NCBI GenBank assembly: GCA_963794415.1
Contig: CAWCDI010000001.1
Coordinates: 1,550,001-1,614,000, forward strand
Source of the DNA: CAVPTL01 sp963794415
Lineage (GTDB): Bacteria; Actinomycetota; Thermoleophilia; Gaiellales; JAICJC01
DNA length: 64,000 nt
Direction of reading: 5' to 3'
Below the pieces are notes generated by a model. That model made no database searches. It saw only the letters and a program-made list of their open reading frames with translations, and had not been told where the DNA came from. Of this stretch, positions 1 to 8,341 are shown piece after piece. Position 1 is the first letter of the stretch. Each line of letters starts with the position of its first letter. Made by a program: the position numbers and the translations under genes.

Positions 1-209
1 CCGGGGCCTGCCGCGCGCTTCGCAGCTACCGCTCGCTGCTCGCCGAGAAACACGAGGCGTGCTACTGCGCGCCCGTCGTCACCATCGACCCCACCGTCGT
101 GGGCCAGCTCGACGGGCGTCATATCGACCTCATGATGGACGGCTGTACGACCTGCGGCATGAAAGCAGCGGCCTTCCATGACACGAAGACGCTGATGCCG
201 CTCAGATGA
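1..209 (+). CDS. Subtilisin-inhibitor-like secreted protein, 3' part only
   Basis: The reading frame is open from the window edge and ends with TGA at 207-209, so only the C-terminal 68 residues are present. They contain a CRAL motif, a C-Y-C pair, a V-x-G-x-L-x-G strand and a D-G-C-T-T-C-G motif. The same layout occurs in the protein encoded immediately downstream, so the two look like tandem paralogues. Cysteine pattern and strand order resemble the Streptomyces subtilisin inhibitor (SSI) fold, which is a protease inhibitor. The family call is inferred from pattern only. Its stop overlaps the next start (ATGA), suggesting translational coupling. Confidence 0.5.
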   Translation, partial: GACRALRSYRSLLAEKHEACYCAPVVTIDPTVVGQLDGRHIDLMMDGCTTCGMKAAAFHDTKTLMPLR

Positions 210-730
210 GGTATCTCGGAATCATCATCACCGCTGCTGTGCTCTCTGTCGCGGCGACAGGCTGCCTCGGATCGAGCTCTGCGACACCCGCCTCTACCGG
301 GCGGACATCCAGCTCTTCCAGCTTCGTACGAGTCCTGCCCCTGCACGTCGCCTACACCTCGGGCCACATGAGCCGCACCCGGCCCGGCGCTCGCATCACG
401 TGCCCCGTGCACGCCAGATGCAAGGTCGTGAAGCTCGCCGGGACGACACCGGTGGAATACGGCAGCATGGTGAGCCGCTGGCTCTCGTGCAGTCCGCCGC
501 GAGGTGACTACACCCGGCCGGCGGCCGTCTGCCGGGCGCTCGAGGATTTCATCCAGCGGCTGCAAGAGCCGCACGGAGCGTGCTCCTGCCCTGGGGATGT
601 CGGCCGGGCGACCGTCACGGGCACGCTGCAGGGAAAGCGCCTGCACCTGAGCTTCGACAACTGCACCGGCTGCGGGCTCGGAGCCGGAGGCGCGCACGAC
701 GTCTCGACCATCGCCCTCGGTCTCACCTAG
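206..730 (+). CDS. Subtilisin-inhibitor-like lipoprotein
   Basis: This 174-residue protein begins with a hydrophobic signal ending in A-A-T-G-C (Cys20), a plausible lipobox, followed by a Ser/Thr-rich linker, so it is probably an exported lipoprotein. The C-terminal domain (about residues 95-174) has L-S-C-S-P-P, a VCRAL helix, a C-S-C pair, T-V-T-G-T-L-Q-G-K-R and D-N-C-T-G-C-G. That order fits SSI-like protease inhibitors, although no reactive-site loop can be assigned with confidence. It is coupled by a 4-nt overlap to a truncated paralogue upstream. Its TAG stop shares the tetranucleotide CTAG with the convergent gene downstream. Confidence 0.6.
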   Translation: MRYLGIIITAAVLSVAATGCLGSSSATPASTGRTSSSSSFVRVLPLHVAYTSGHMSRTRPGARITCPVHARCKVVKLAGTTPVEYGSMVSRWLSCSPPRGDYTRPAAVCRALEDFIQRLQEPHGACSCPGDVGRATVTGTLQGKRLHLSFDNCTGCGLGAGGAHDVSTIALGLT

Positions 731-1428
731 CTCTGGCGAAACGCGCCGTCGTGCAGGATCGGCGCCGTCTGCGAGACGTCGCGCATCAGCGCGAGCTCCA
801 CGTCGCGGCCGAAGCCCAGCGCGAGGAGCTCCTGCGACGACGGGCACTCGGTCAGCTGCCCCTGGGTGACGCCTCGGGAGAGCCCGATCGCCGCGGCGGC
901 GTCCGGCGACGGAATGCCGCCGAGCGCGTCGAGGATCGCCCCGGCGCCGGCAGCGTCCTCGAGCGCCGGACGAAGCGATCCGTCGGGCCACCGCTCGCCC
1001 GCCGCCACCACTCCGATCGTCGTTCCCATCTTGGTGGCCGCCGACGCCACAGCCTGGACGTTTCGCAAGCACCCGGCGAGCACGGTGGCGCCGGCGCCCA
1101 CCGACTCGGCGCTGATCGTGGCGCCGTTCGGCGACGGCAGCACGAGCCTCGTCTGCGGCGGGATGCTCGCAAGCGACGCCGGTGAGAGCGAGTAGGGATG
1201 CGCGACATCGGCCGCAGACCGGCCGACGGCAAGCTCCGCGCCGAGGTCACGCGCGAGCTCGGCCGCCCGCTCGTCCTTCCAGCGCGCCGGATACACGGCC
1301 GCGCCACGGGCCACCGCCACATCGACGCTGGTCGAGAACGAGAGCACGTCAACCACGATCAGCACGTCCACCACCGGTGCGAGCTGCCGCGCGCCGGTCG
1401 GCCCCCACTCGAAGAGCCGGTCAGCCAT
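727..1428 (-). CDS. comB: 2-phosphosulfolactate phosphatase family protein (ComB-like)
   Basis: The protein is about 233 residues, the usual size for the ComB family. Visible motifs include V-V-D-V-L-S-F-S-T-S near residue 22, a central L-P-S-P-N-G segment and A-A-G-E-R-W. In methanogens ComB removes phosphate from 2-phosphosulfolactate in coenzyme M synthesis. In bacteria without coenzyme M the substrate is unknown, so the catalytic class is firmer than the role. The start chosen is the ATG at 1428, which lies inside the end of the upstream nucleotidyltransferase gene (8-nt overlap). A longer reading upstream would be Arg-rich shadow sequence. Confidence 0.75.
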   Translation of the reverse strand: MADRLFEWGPTGARQLAPVVDVLIVVDVLSFSTSVDVAVARGAAVYPARWKDERAAELARDLGAELAVGRSAADVAHPYSLSPASLASIPPQTRLVLPSPNGATISAESVGAGATVLAGCLRNVQAVASAATKMGTTIGVVAAGERWPDGSLRPALEDAAGAGAILDALGGIPSPDAAAAIGLSRGVTQGQLTECPSSQELLALGFGRDVELALMRDVSQTAPILHDGAFRQS

Positions 1429-2131
1429 GCGCCAGCGCCTGCTGGGCACGGGCCACGATCTGCGCCGCGGCCGCGGCATCGGGAGCCCGCGAATCGTCGC
1501 CCTCCTGGTAGGCGACAGCATCGCGCAGCACGTCGTCGTACCCGCGGCCCATCGCCCACTGCGCACCCTTCAGCTTCGAGCAGATCACGCCCTCGCTCGC
1601 AAATCGCCAGCCGCGCGCGGCGTTCAGCGCCTGATACGCGGTGGGCGCGTGCTCGAGCGCCCAGTCCAGCTCGCTCTGGAACTCGCCGAGGAGCCATTCC
1701 CTGGGCACCTCGCCTATCACCTCGCCGGGCGGCGGCCCTGCGAGCGCGAATCCCGCGGCACGAGCCACGGCCAGGTGGAGGATCCCGTCGCCGTACGGGC
1801 CGTGATCCTCGCCCAGACTGGTGCCGGACGCCGAGACGTTGAGCTCGAACGGCGCCGGATGCTGGGGGCGCTCCGCCGAGGCGAGCGTGATGACATCCAG
1901 CTCGAGGCTGGCGTCTCTGACTGCATCGGCGAGCGCCTCGAGCCGCTCACGGCCGATCTGCGCCCGCACGATCACCAGCACGTCCACGTCGCTGCGACCG
2001 GCCTGGAAGCCGCCGAGCACCGCCGAGCCGTGCACGTAGGCCGCGACCAGATCATCGCCGAGCCGCGCCTGCAGGATCTGGGTGAGGCGGCCGAGGTACG
2101 AGGACGTGGCTGCGGGGACATCGAGCGGCAT
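1421..2131 (-). CDS. Nucleotidyltransferase with DUF4111-type C-terminal domain
   Basis: The 236-residue protein carries the nucleotidyltransferase core G-S-x9-S-D-V-D-V-L-V at residues 35-52, which supplies two metal-binding aspartates. The C-terminal half is helical, with W-A-L-E-H and C-S-K-L-K-G-A-Q-W-A motifs, as in the AadA-like adenylyltransferase family that modifies aminoglycosides. Family members often act on other small molecules, so resistance should not be assumed. It overlaps the ComB-like gene and is divergent from the gene at 2161. The reading frame is intact. Confidence 0.7.
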   Translation of the reverse strand: MPLDVPAATSSYLGRLTQILQARLGDDLVAAYVHGSAVLGGFQAGRSDVDVLVIVRAQIGRERLEALADAVRDASLELDVITLASAERPQHPAPFELNVSASGTSLGEDHGPYGDGILHLAVARAAGFALAGPPPGEVIGEVPREWLLGEFQSELDWALEHAPTAYQALNAARGWRFASEGVICSKLKGAQWAMGRGYDDVLRDAVAYQEGDDSRAPDAAAAAQIVARAQQALAHG

Positions 2132-2147
2132 CGGCGTTTCCGAAAAC

Positions 2148-2153
2148 TACACT
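2148..2153 (+). promoter_or_regulatory. Possible -10 box of a leaderless promoter
   Basis: TACACT lies 7 nt upstream of the ATG at 2161 in the 29-nt divergent gap. A -10 hexamer this close would place the transcript start at or next to the start codon, giving a leaderless message, which is common in actinobacteria. No clear -35 was found. Confidence 0.3.
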
Positions 2154-2160
2154 GCGCGGG

Positions 2161-2535
2161 ATGCGGCTCGAAGTCAGATTCCAGGCGATTCCGGTCGAGG
2201 GCCTCCGAGCCTTCCTCGAGCCGCTCGGATACCGCTTCGACTGGGGCCCCGAGCTCGACGGGATTGGCTTCCACTGGCTGAAGCAGCCGCTCTCGGGCAC
2301 CGGGGTGCGGGCCACGTACTTTCCCGACGGCAGCGAGGGGCTGCTGCTGCTCGAGACCGACGGCAAGGCGTCGGTTGCCGACGCCACCATGCAGGACGTG
2401 ACGGCACGTCTCCTGGCCGAGCGATTCGAGAGCGTATCGGTGTGGTGCGCCACCACGGACCGTCCCGAGTACGCCGGCGGGCAGGCCGCAGAGCCGCCCG
2501 CACCGGGCACCGATCCCCCGGCCTGGTACTCGTGA
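2161..2535 (+). CDS. Unassigned 124-residue protein
   Basis: I do not recognise this protein. It has no signal peptide or membrane segment. The first 100 residues look like a compact alpha/beta domain with G-Y-R-F-D-W-G-P-E-L-D-G near residue 23 and Y-F-P-D-G-S near residue 53. The tail is rich in Pro, Ala and Gly. No Shine-Dalgarno sequence precedes the ATG, consistent with a leaderless start. The TGA stop overlaps a GTG start of the next gene, so the two are probably co-translated. Confidence 0.6.
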   Translation: MRLEVRFQAIPVEGLRAFLEPLGYRFDWGPELDGIGFHWLKQPLSGTGVRATYFPDGSEGLLLLETDGKASVADATMQDVTARLLAERFESVSVWCATTDRPEYAGGQAAEPPAPGTDPPAWYS

Positions 2536-2909
2536 GCTTCCTCAGCCGGTTTCGCAGGAAGCCGCCCGTCACGCTCAGCTCCGAGCACAGCGTGATCACC
2601 CATCTGCCGCTCTCCGACGACGACTACGGCACGCCGGCCGAGCGCGAGGCCATCCACGCGTTCGAGGCCCGCATCACCGCGGCGGTGCTCGCAATTGGTG
2701 GCGAGCACGACGGCGACGAGTTCGGGGGCGGCGAGGCGATGCTCTTCACCTACGGGCCCGACGCCGACCGCGTGTTCGCAGCGATCACCGGCTCCATCGA
2801 GGACTTCGCGATCCCGCCGGGCGCCTACGCGATCAAGCGCTACGGCCCGCCGGCCGACCCGGACACCCGCGAGGTCAGAGCCGAGCTCACGCAGCCGCCC
2901 GAGGGCTAG
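2532..2909 (+). CDS. Unassigned 125-residue protein coupled to the upstream gene
   Basis: The start is the GTG at 2532, which overlaps the preceding stop (GTGA). Starting earlier would read through Arg-rich shadow sequence. The protein begins with a basic stretch, then an acidic domain with H-D-G-D-E-F-G-G-G near residue 58 and a G-P-D-A-D-R-V-F-A-A-I helix. It looks soluble and cytoplasmic. I cannot name a family. Coupling suggests that it works with its upstream partner. Its TAG stop shares CTAG with the convergent LysE-type gene. Confidence 0.6.
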   Translation: MSFLSRFRRKPPVTLSSEHSVITHLPLSDDDYGTPAEREAIHAFEARITAAVLAIGGEHDGDEFGGGEAMLFTYGPDADRVFAAITGSIEDFAIPPGAYAIKRYGPPADPDTREVRAELTQPPEG

Positions 2910-3547
2910 CTGCGCCTGTCGCCCGCGCCGATCGCGGTCGCCACGCCGAGCCCGATGAAGATGCAGCCGGTGACGGTGCGCTGAGCGCGGCCGATCGACG
3001 GCCGCGCCCGTACCCAGTTCGCCGCCGAGCCCGAGGCGATCGCCCAGCCTCCGTCGGTGATGGTCCCAAGCGCCAGGAAGGTGAGGCCGAAGACCACCAT
3101 CTGGAGCGCCACCGGGCCGTGTCCGGGGCGTACGAACTGCGGCAGGAACGCAAGGAAGAAGATCGCCGTCTTCGGGTTGGTCACCTCGACCAGCACCCCG
3201 CGGCGGATGATGCGGCCCGGCTCCATCTCACGCGGAGCGGGCGCCTCGATCTGCTCCACGCCGCGAGCGAGGAGCGCGCGCAGGCCGATCACGATGAGGT
3301 AGGCGGCGCCGACCAGGCGCACGACGTCGAAGGCCGTCGCCGAGGACACGAGCAGCGCCGAGAGGCCCACGGCGGCGGCGAACACGTGCACGAGCGTGCC
3401 GCAGTGCAGCCCGACAACCGACAGAAGGCCAGCGCGCCGGCCATGCTCCACGCTCTGGGACACCACGTAGAGCACCGCGGGGCCGGGAATCACGAGGATC
3501 ACCAGCGCCGCCGCCGCGAACAGGATGAGGGTGCCGGGATCGGGCAT
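2906..3547 (-). CDS. LysE/RhtB-family amino-acid exporter
   Basis: The protein is 213 residues with about six hydrophobic segments. Residues 16-24 read V-I-L-V-I-P-G-P-A, the N-terminal signature of the LysE/RhtB translocators. The segment N-P-K-T-A-I-F-F-L-A-F-L-P-Q-F is the other family hallmark. Members export amino acids or their derivatives with proton exchange at the inner membrane; the substrate here cannot be told. Its start overlaps the stop of the ASCH gene by one base (TGATG), so it is the last gene of a smpB-ASCH-LysE run. Confidence 0.85.
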   Translation of the reverse strand: MPDPGTLILFAAAALVILVIPGPAVLYVVSQSVEHGRRAGLLSVVGLHCGTLVHVFAAAVGLSALLVSSATAFDVVRLVGAAYLIVIGLRALLARGVEQIEAPAPREMEPGRIIRRGVLVEVTNPKTAIFFLAFLPQFVRPGHGPVALQMVVFGLTFLALGTITDGGWAIASGSAANWVRARPSIGRAQRTVTGCIFIGLGVATAIGAGDRRS

Positions 3548-3984
3548 CAGGCGGCCGGCCAGAGCAGGTCGAAGCGCTCCATGACCACCTCGGAGGTCTC
3601 GTCCACGGGCGAGCCGATGGCCGCGAAGAACCTGGTGTGGGCCTCGCGCCAGTACTCGAGGCTGCGGTCGCCCTCACCCTCCACGAAGGCAAACTCGGCG
3701 TCCACCTCGCCGAACGGGCGGATCTCGACCGCGCTCGTGCGGATCACGCACACCGGCTCGCCGGCGCCGTCCACGATGACCGTGAGGTCACCGGGCTCGG
3801 GCAGCGGCTCCTGCTCCTGCTGGTACTCGGCGAGCAGCCCGGCAGTGGCCCGCTTGGGCCCGTCGCGCACCAGGAGCGCGAGCTCGGTCTGCAGCTCGGG
3901 GCTGTCGCCGAAGTACGAGGTGGTGTAGCTCCCCTCGATGCCGGTCTCCGCCGTGAACTGCGCCCAGAACTGCTCGACCGTCAC
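3547..3984 (-). CDS. ASCH domain protein
   Basis: The 145-residue protein has the ASCH (PUA-like beta-barrel) pattern: K-R-A-T-A-G near residue 44, L-P-E-P-G-D-L-T-V-I-V-D at 60-71, I-R-T-S-A-V-E-I-R-P-F and E-G-D-R-S-L-E-Y-W at about 105. Such proteins bind RNA or nucleosides, and some are amidohydrolases for modified cytidine. Lying between smpB and an exporter, with 4-nt and 1-nt overlaps on either side, it is certainly co-transcribed with smpB. A link to RNA quality control is possible but inferred. Confidence 0.8.
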   Translation of the reverse strand: MTVEQFWAQFTAETGIEGSYTTSYFGDSPELQTELALLVRDGPKRATAGLLAEYQQEQEPLPEPGDLTVIVDGAGEPVCVIRTSAVEIRPFGEVDAEFAFVEGEGDRSLEYWREAHTRFFAAIGSPVDETSEVVMERFDLLWPAA

Positions 3985-4454
3985 CGGCGGAACCGCTCCT
4001 TGACCTCGCGCTCGAGCTGGCGCTTGTTGTCGCGGTCGGAGATGGCCCGGCGCTTGTCGACGCCCTCCTTGCCCTTGGCGAGGCCCAGCTCGAGCTTCAC
4101 CCGCCCGTTCACGAGGTAGAGCGAGAGCGGCACCAGCGTGTTGCCGCGCTCCGCCACCCGGCTTGCGAACTCCTCGATCTCGTGGCGGTGCAGCAGCAGC
4201 CTGCGGTCGCGCAGCGGATCGTGGTTCTGGAGGTTTCCCTGCTTGTAGGGCGCGATGTTGGCGCCGACCAGGTAGAGCTCTCCCCCGCGGGCGACCGCGT
4301 AGGCCTCGCGGATGTTGCCACCGCCGTCGCGCAGCGACTTCACCTCGGTGCCGGTCAGCTCGATGCCCGCCTCGACGCGCTCGAGGATGTGGAAGTCGTG
4401 CCGCGCCTTGCGGTTTTCGGCAATCATCTTGCGAGGTGTGGTGTCGTCGGCCAT
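3981..4454 (-). CDS. smpB: SsrA-binding protein SmpB
   Basis: SmpB binds tmRNA and brings it to stalled ribosomes for trans-translation. The 157-residue sequence has the family features: N-R-K-A-R-H-D-F near the N-terminus, G-I-E-L-T-G-T-E-V-K-S-L-R, a central Y-K-Q-G-N-L-Q-N-H-D-P-L-R-D-R-R-L-L-L segment and a basic C-terminal tail rich in Arg and Lys. It sits downstream of ftsEX and prfB, as in other actinobacteria, although here an MFS transporter, a HAD phosphatase, a PBP and RNase R come in between. No tmRNA gene was recognised in the window. Confidence 0.95.
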   Translation of the reverse strand: MADDTTPRKMIAENRKARHDFHILERVEAGIELTGTEVKSLRDGGGNIREAYAVARGGELYLVGANIAPYKQGNLQNHDPLRDRRLLLHRHEIEEFASRVAERGNTLVPLSLYLVNGRVKLELGLAKGKEGVDKRRAISDRDNKRQLEREVKERFRR

Positions 4455-5669
4455 CCGAAGGATTCTACGCTACGCGGTGGCGACGGCTCCAGCCCGCGTA
4501 GCCGCTGCGAGACGATGAAGAGCCCGCCCGCCACCATCAGGAGCACGCGCGCAGAGGCGTGAAGCCGACCGCGTAGCCCTGGTGCTGGATCAGGTAGCCG
4601 ATGAGCGGGAAGAGCCAGAGCATCTGGATCGAGAAGCCCGCCCTCGGCGATCGACATCGACGTCGCCCGATACTCCGAGCGGGTGTTGTGCTGCAGGTAG
4701 GTCGAGAGCGTCACGTAGACCAGCTCGGGCGTGCCGGCGACGAGCATCAGCACGAGCACCGGCAGCACGAGGCCCGGCAGCGTCGGGCCGATGATCAGCG
4801 CAGAGCGCGGCCACGGTGGTCGGCGCCGCCGACAGCGAGCGGCATCGGGATCTTCATGCCGATGTGGCCGCCGATCCAGCTGAAGAGCGCGCCCATCAGC
4901 ATCGCGGTGCCGAGGATGAATCCCAGAGCGGTGTCGGACGCCCCGCGCGATGCGTAGAACGGCGCCGACGTAGAAGTACCACGAGCGTGTTCGCCGCCCA
5001 GTAGAGGCTCCAGCGCGAACGTGAGCGTCGCGAGCCGCGGCGAGTGGCGCAGCGCCACGAGCCCGCGCCGGGCCACCGAGCAGCCCGCTCCCCACGTCGC
5101 TGCGGTCGTCGCGCGGGAGCTTCGAGCGCGATGGCCGAGGCGATCAGCGCGCACACCGGCGGTCAGGTAGAAGGCCGCCGGGCCGCGACCAGACGCGGCG
5201 CGATCAGCCCGCCGAGCATGAACGAGATGGCCGTCGCGAACTGGAACACCGCCCAGAGCCCGCCCAGCATGCGCGGGAACTGCGCCTGGGCGTCGTCGTG
5301 GGCCAGCGAGTCGAACAGGTATGCCTCATCGGTGCCGGTGCGAAGCGCGAAGCTCACGCCCGTGGACGGCGCCCGCCAGGCAGATCAGCCCGAACGTCGG
5401 CGCAAACACGTAGCCCAGCTCGCCGAGCGCCACGAAGACGCCCGACGAGCATCATCATGCGGCGCCGGCCGAGCGAGTCGGCCAGCGCGCCGGTCGGCAC
5501 CTGGGCGATGAGCATGCCGACGTGCAGGCTCGCCTCGACCAGCCCGAACTCGGTCAGCGTGAGCCCCCGCGAGAGCAGATAGACCGCCCAGATGGGGCCG
5601 GAGAAGGTGACACCGCTGAAGAGCTGGTAGAGCCGGAAGACCGTATTGTGTTCGCGCGTTCACGCACAC
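4424..5669 (-). CDS. MFS transporter, frameshifted as read
   Basis: No single frame encodes the protein, but the pieces join into a roughly 400-residue major facilitator. The first half has V-F-R-L-Y-Q-L-F-S-G and G-A-L-A-D-S-L-G-R-R-R, the MFS loop 2-3 motif, near 5495. Membrane segments follow around 5170-5400, then L-G-F-I-L-G-T-A-M-L-M-G near 4890-4930 and a last hydrophobic segment near 4540. At least six indels are needed; the ones resolved near 5440 and 5362 are single extra bases. The GTG at 5663-5669 is the likely start. The 3' end runs up to or into the smpB start and is uncertain. The substrate is unknown. Confidence 0.7.
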
Positions 5670-5708
5670 CTCGAGAGACGACGAAGGAGACAGGGCCTGG
5701 AGTGGGCT

Positions 5709-5733
5709 GTCAGCCGTTTTCGGGCAGGCTGAC
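5709..5733 (-). terminator. Possible hairpin terminator after the HAD gene
   Basis: A perfect 7-bp stem (GTCAGCC / GGCTGAC) with an 11-nt loop lies between the HAD phosphatase stop (5828) and the MFS start. Flanking GGC/GCC bases extend it. There is no U-run, so termination would depend on the GC stem or be absent. Confidence 0.3.
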
Positions 5734-5827
5734 GCCCAGGGCCCCGCTCAGTGCGAGACGCGCGAAATGGCGTGGCGCAGCACGGCGAGGTGGTGCGTAT
5801 GGGGGCTGCGGGAATCCATTGCGGCGA

Positions 5828-6605
5828 TCAGGATAGCAGCAGCGCGGCCAGCGCGGCCAGATCGGGCTACGTCGTAGGTGACCTCGCCGGGCGCCGGCGC
5901 GAAGCCCGCCGCCCTTGCCGGTGCGCACCAGGCAGGTCTGCATGCCGAGCGCCGCCGCGGGCTGCAGGTCGTTGTGCAGATCGTCGCCCACCATCACGGC
6001 TGCCGGCCGCGGCGCCGAGCACGCCGAGCGCGACCTCGAAGATCCCCGGTGAAGGCTTGCCGACCACCCGCGCCTGCACCCCGGCGGCGTACTCGAGCGC
6101 GGCGACGATGCCGCCGGCGTCCATCGCCGGGCCGGCGGCCGTCGGCCACCAGCGGTTTCGCTGCATCGCGACGAGCGGAACGCGCCGCCCATCAGCGCCT
6201 TGAACGCGGCGTCGAGCTCGGGGTAGGCGGTGTCGGGCGTCGGCCCGGCGACCACGATCACGCCGGCCTGCGACGGCCGCGCCACCAGCTCGAGCCCCGC
6301 GAACTCCGGCGCCGAGCCCTGCTCGCCCAGCAGGTAGACGCTCGCGCCGGGGTGCTCGCGCGCCACCCACGCCGCGGTCGCCGACGCCGCAGTCACGACC
6401 CGATCGGCCGGCATCGCGATCCCCATGGCGGCGAGCCGCGCCGAGATGTCCTCGCGGGTGCGGCCCGGTGGTGTTGGTGAGCACCGCCGAGCTCGATGCC
6501 GGCCGGCGCGCAGATCGCTCACCGCCTGCGGCGAGCCCGGGAGCGGCTCCCAGTCGACGTGCAGCACGCCCTCCATGTCGAGAGGATGGCCGCGGTGGTG
6601 CTCAC
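5828..6605 (-). CDS. HAD-IIA (NagD-like) phosphatase
   Basis: The rebuilt protein is about 258 residues: L-L-D-M-E-G-V-L at the N-terminus (HAD motif I), T-N-T-T-G-R-T-R-E-D motif II, K-P-S-P-G-I-F-E motif III and M-V-G-D-D-L-H-N-D-L motif IV. The last helix reads D-L-A-A-L-A-A-L-L-L-S then TGA. Such enzymes dephosphorylate small phosphometabolites. Motif I has Glu where the second Asp of D-x-D is usual. The GTG at 6605 overlaps the PBP stop (GTGA), so the two are coupled. A base appears to be missing near 6583 and one is extra near 5863. Confidence 0.75.
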
Positions 6606-8327
6606 GACAGGGCGTCGGCCAGCACCTGGCCGGCGATCGGCGCGGCGACCTCGCCGCCCACGCCGCCGCCGGCGACCAGCACCGCCACGGCGACCGTGGG
6701 GTGGTCGGCCGGCGCGAAGGCGATGAACCAGGCGTCGGTCGGCTTGCTGAGCCCGACCTCGGCCGTGCCGGTCTTGCCGGCCACCGTGTAGCCGGGGACC
6801 GCCGCTGAGCCGCGCCGGTGCCCTCGGTGACGACGGCCTCCATCATGGTGCGCACGCCGGCGGCCACCGATGCGGGCATGATCCGCTTGTCGGGCTGGTG
6901 GTCGGCGATGCTCGCCGGCGAGTGCACGATGTACGGCGCGCGCAGCACGCCCTGGGTGCCGATCGTGGCGGCCACCGACGCCATCTGCAGCGCCGTCGCG
7001 TCCACCCCGCCCTGGCCGATGCCCACCGTGCCCAGCGAGAGATCGGAGTTCATCTGGCCTGATGTAGGGCGTGACGCTCGTCGGCACCGGATAGCGGATG
7101 GTGGGCTTGCGGTTGAACCCGAACTTGGTCGCCATCGCGTAGATGCCGCGTCGCGCCCGACCTGGTCGGCCACCGGCGCGAACACCGAGTTACAGCTGAC
7201 CGCAAACGCGAGCAAGAGCGATGCCGCCGCACGACTCCTTGTGGAAGTTGTGCAGCTTCCAGCCGTTCAGCTCGATGTACCGCGCGTACGGATAGACTCG
7301 GTGTTGAGCGTCGCGACCTTCGCGTTCAGCGCCGCCGACGGCGGTGACCGTCTTGAACGACGATCCCGGCGGCTGGAGCGCGTCGCTGCCGATCCCGACC
7401 GACGCCTCGACCGCGCCCGACTTGGGATCGAGCACGACCACGCCGCCGTAGCGCGAGCCGAGCGCCTCTGCCGCGTCGTGCTGGGTGTGGACGCGAAGCG
7501 TCGTGACCACGTCCTGCGGCTTCTGGCCCGGGTTCAGGGCCAGCGAGCGGTCGACCTTGCCCGGCGGCCGAGACCGCCTCGTAGATCGACCTCGGGCGTG
7601 CCCGCGAGGGTCGAGTCGAGCGACTCCTCGAGCCCCGCCTGGCCGTAGGGCCGGGTCGCCGGCCAGCCGGAAGCCACGCGCGCTGCCGACCTGGGTGGGG
7701 TCGGGGGTCTTCACGTAGCCGGTGACGTCCGAGAACGCCGCGCCCTGGGGGTACACCCGGTTCGAGGCCGGGCCGCTGGCAAGGATCTCGCCGTCGCGCG
7801 CGCGGATCGCGCCGCGGGCGTACGGCGCGTGGAACGCGCGGCGCATGTGCTCGCCTGCGAGCAGCCCGGGGAAGACGATGCCGCGGCTGCCACAGCACCC
7901 GGAAGCCGGCGGGCGCGGGCACGAGGCGCAGGTCGAGCGTCTGGTGCACGTGCCCGAACTCTTTCGTGTTGGCGATCACCGGCGTGGTCGCGAGCCCGGC
8001 CACGACCTTGTCGGCCCGACGGCCTTCAGCCCCTTCAAGCGTCGCGATCGTGGCCGCCTGCTCGTAGTCCGCCTTGAACGCCGCGAGCGTGATCGGCCTT
8101 GCGCGAGCGCGGCGCGAGCAGCTTGTACATCGCGTCGTAGTCGCCGCTGGTGCCAGGCGGCGACGAACGCGCGCGACGTGTCGGCCGGGCTTGCGGTCGC
8201 CTCGTCGGCCGCGCTCTTGTCCGACGTTTGTCTTCCAGGCCACGCCGGCGACCGCGATTACCGCGATAACCAGCAGAATTCCGAGTAGCCAGCGCCGCCA
8301 TCGGCGCCCACGATGAGCCGCTTGCAT
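6602..8327 (-). CDS. Class B penicillin-binding protein with NTF2-like domain
   Basis: This is a membrane-anchored transpeptidase that cross-links peptidoglycan outside the cell. The order is a basic N-terminus and one membrane helix (about residues 11-30), an NTF2-like (MecA_N-type) domain, a PBP dimerisation region with A-I-R-A-R-D-G-E-I-L-A, then the transpeptidase. All three active-site motifs are visible: S-S-F-K (near 7360), S-C-N (near 7193) and K-T-G-T (near 6775). The length of about 575 residues fits the family. Several indels break the frame. The start chosen is the ATG at 8327, just after RNase R, and the gene couples to the HAD gene downstream. Confidence 0.85.
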
Positions 8328-8341
8328 CGTCCCATTCTGCC

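Noticed and set aside
119..1072. Long antisense open frame over the first genes
   Set aside because: Arg-rich shadow of the real genes on the opposite strand; no recognisable motifs.
4424..5669. Genuine pseudogene call for the MFS transporter
   Set aside because: Essential genes around it show the same kind and density of indels, so decay cannot be told from sequence error.
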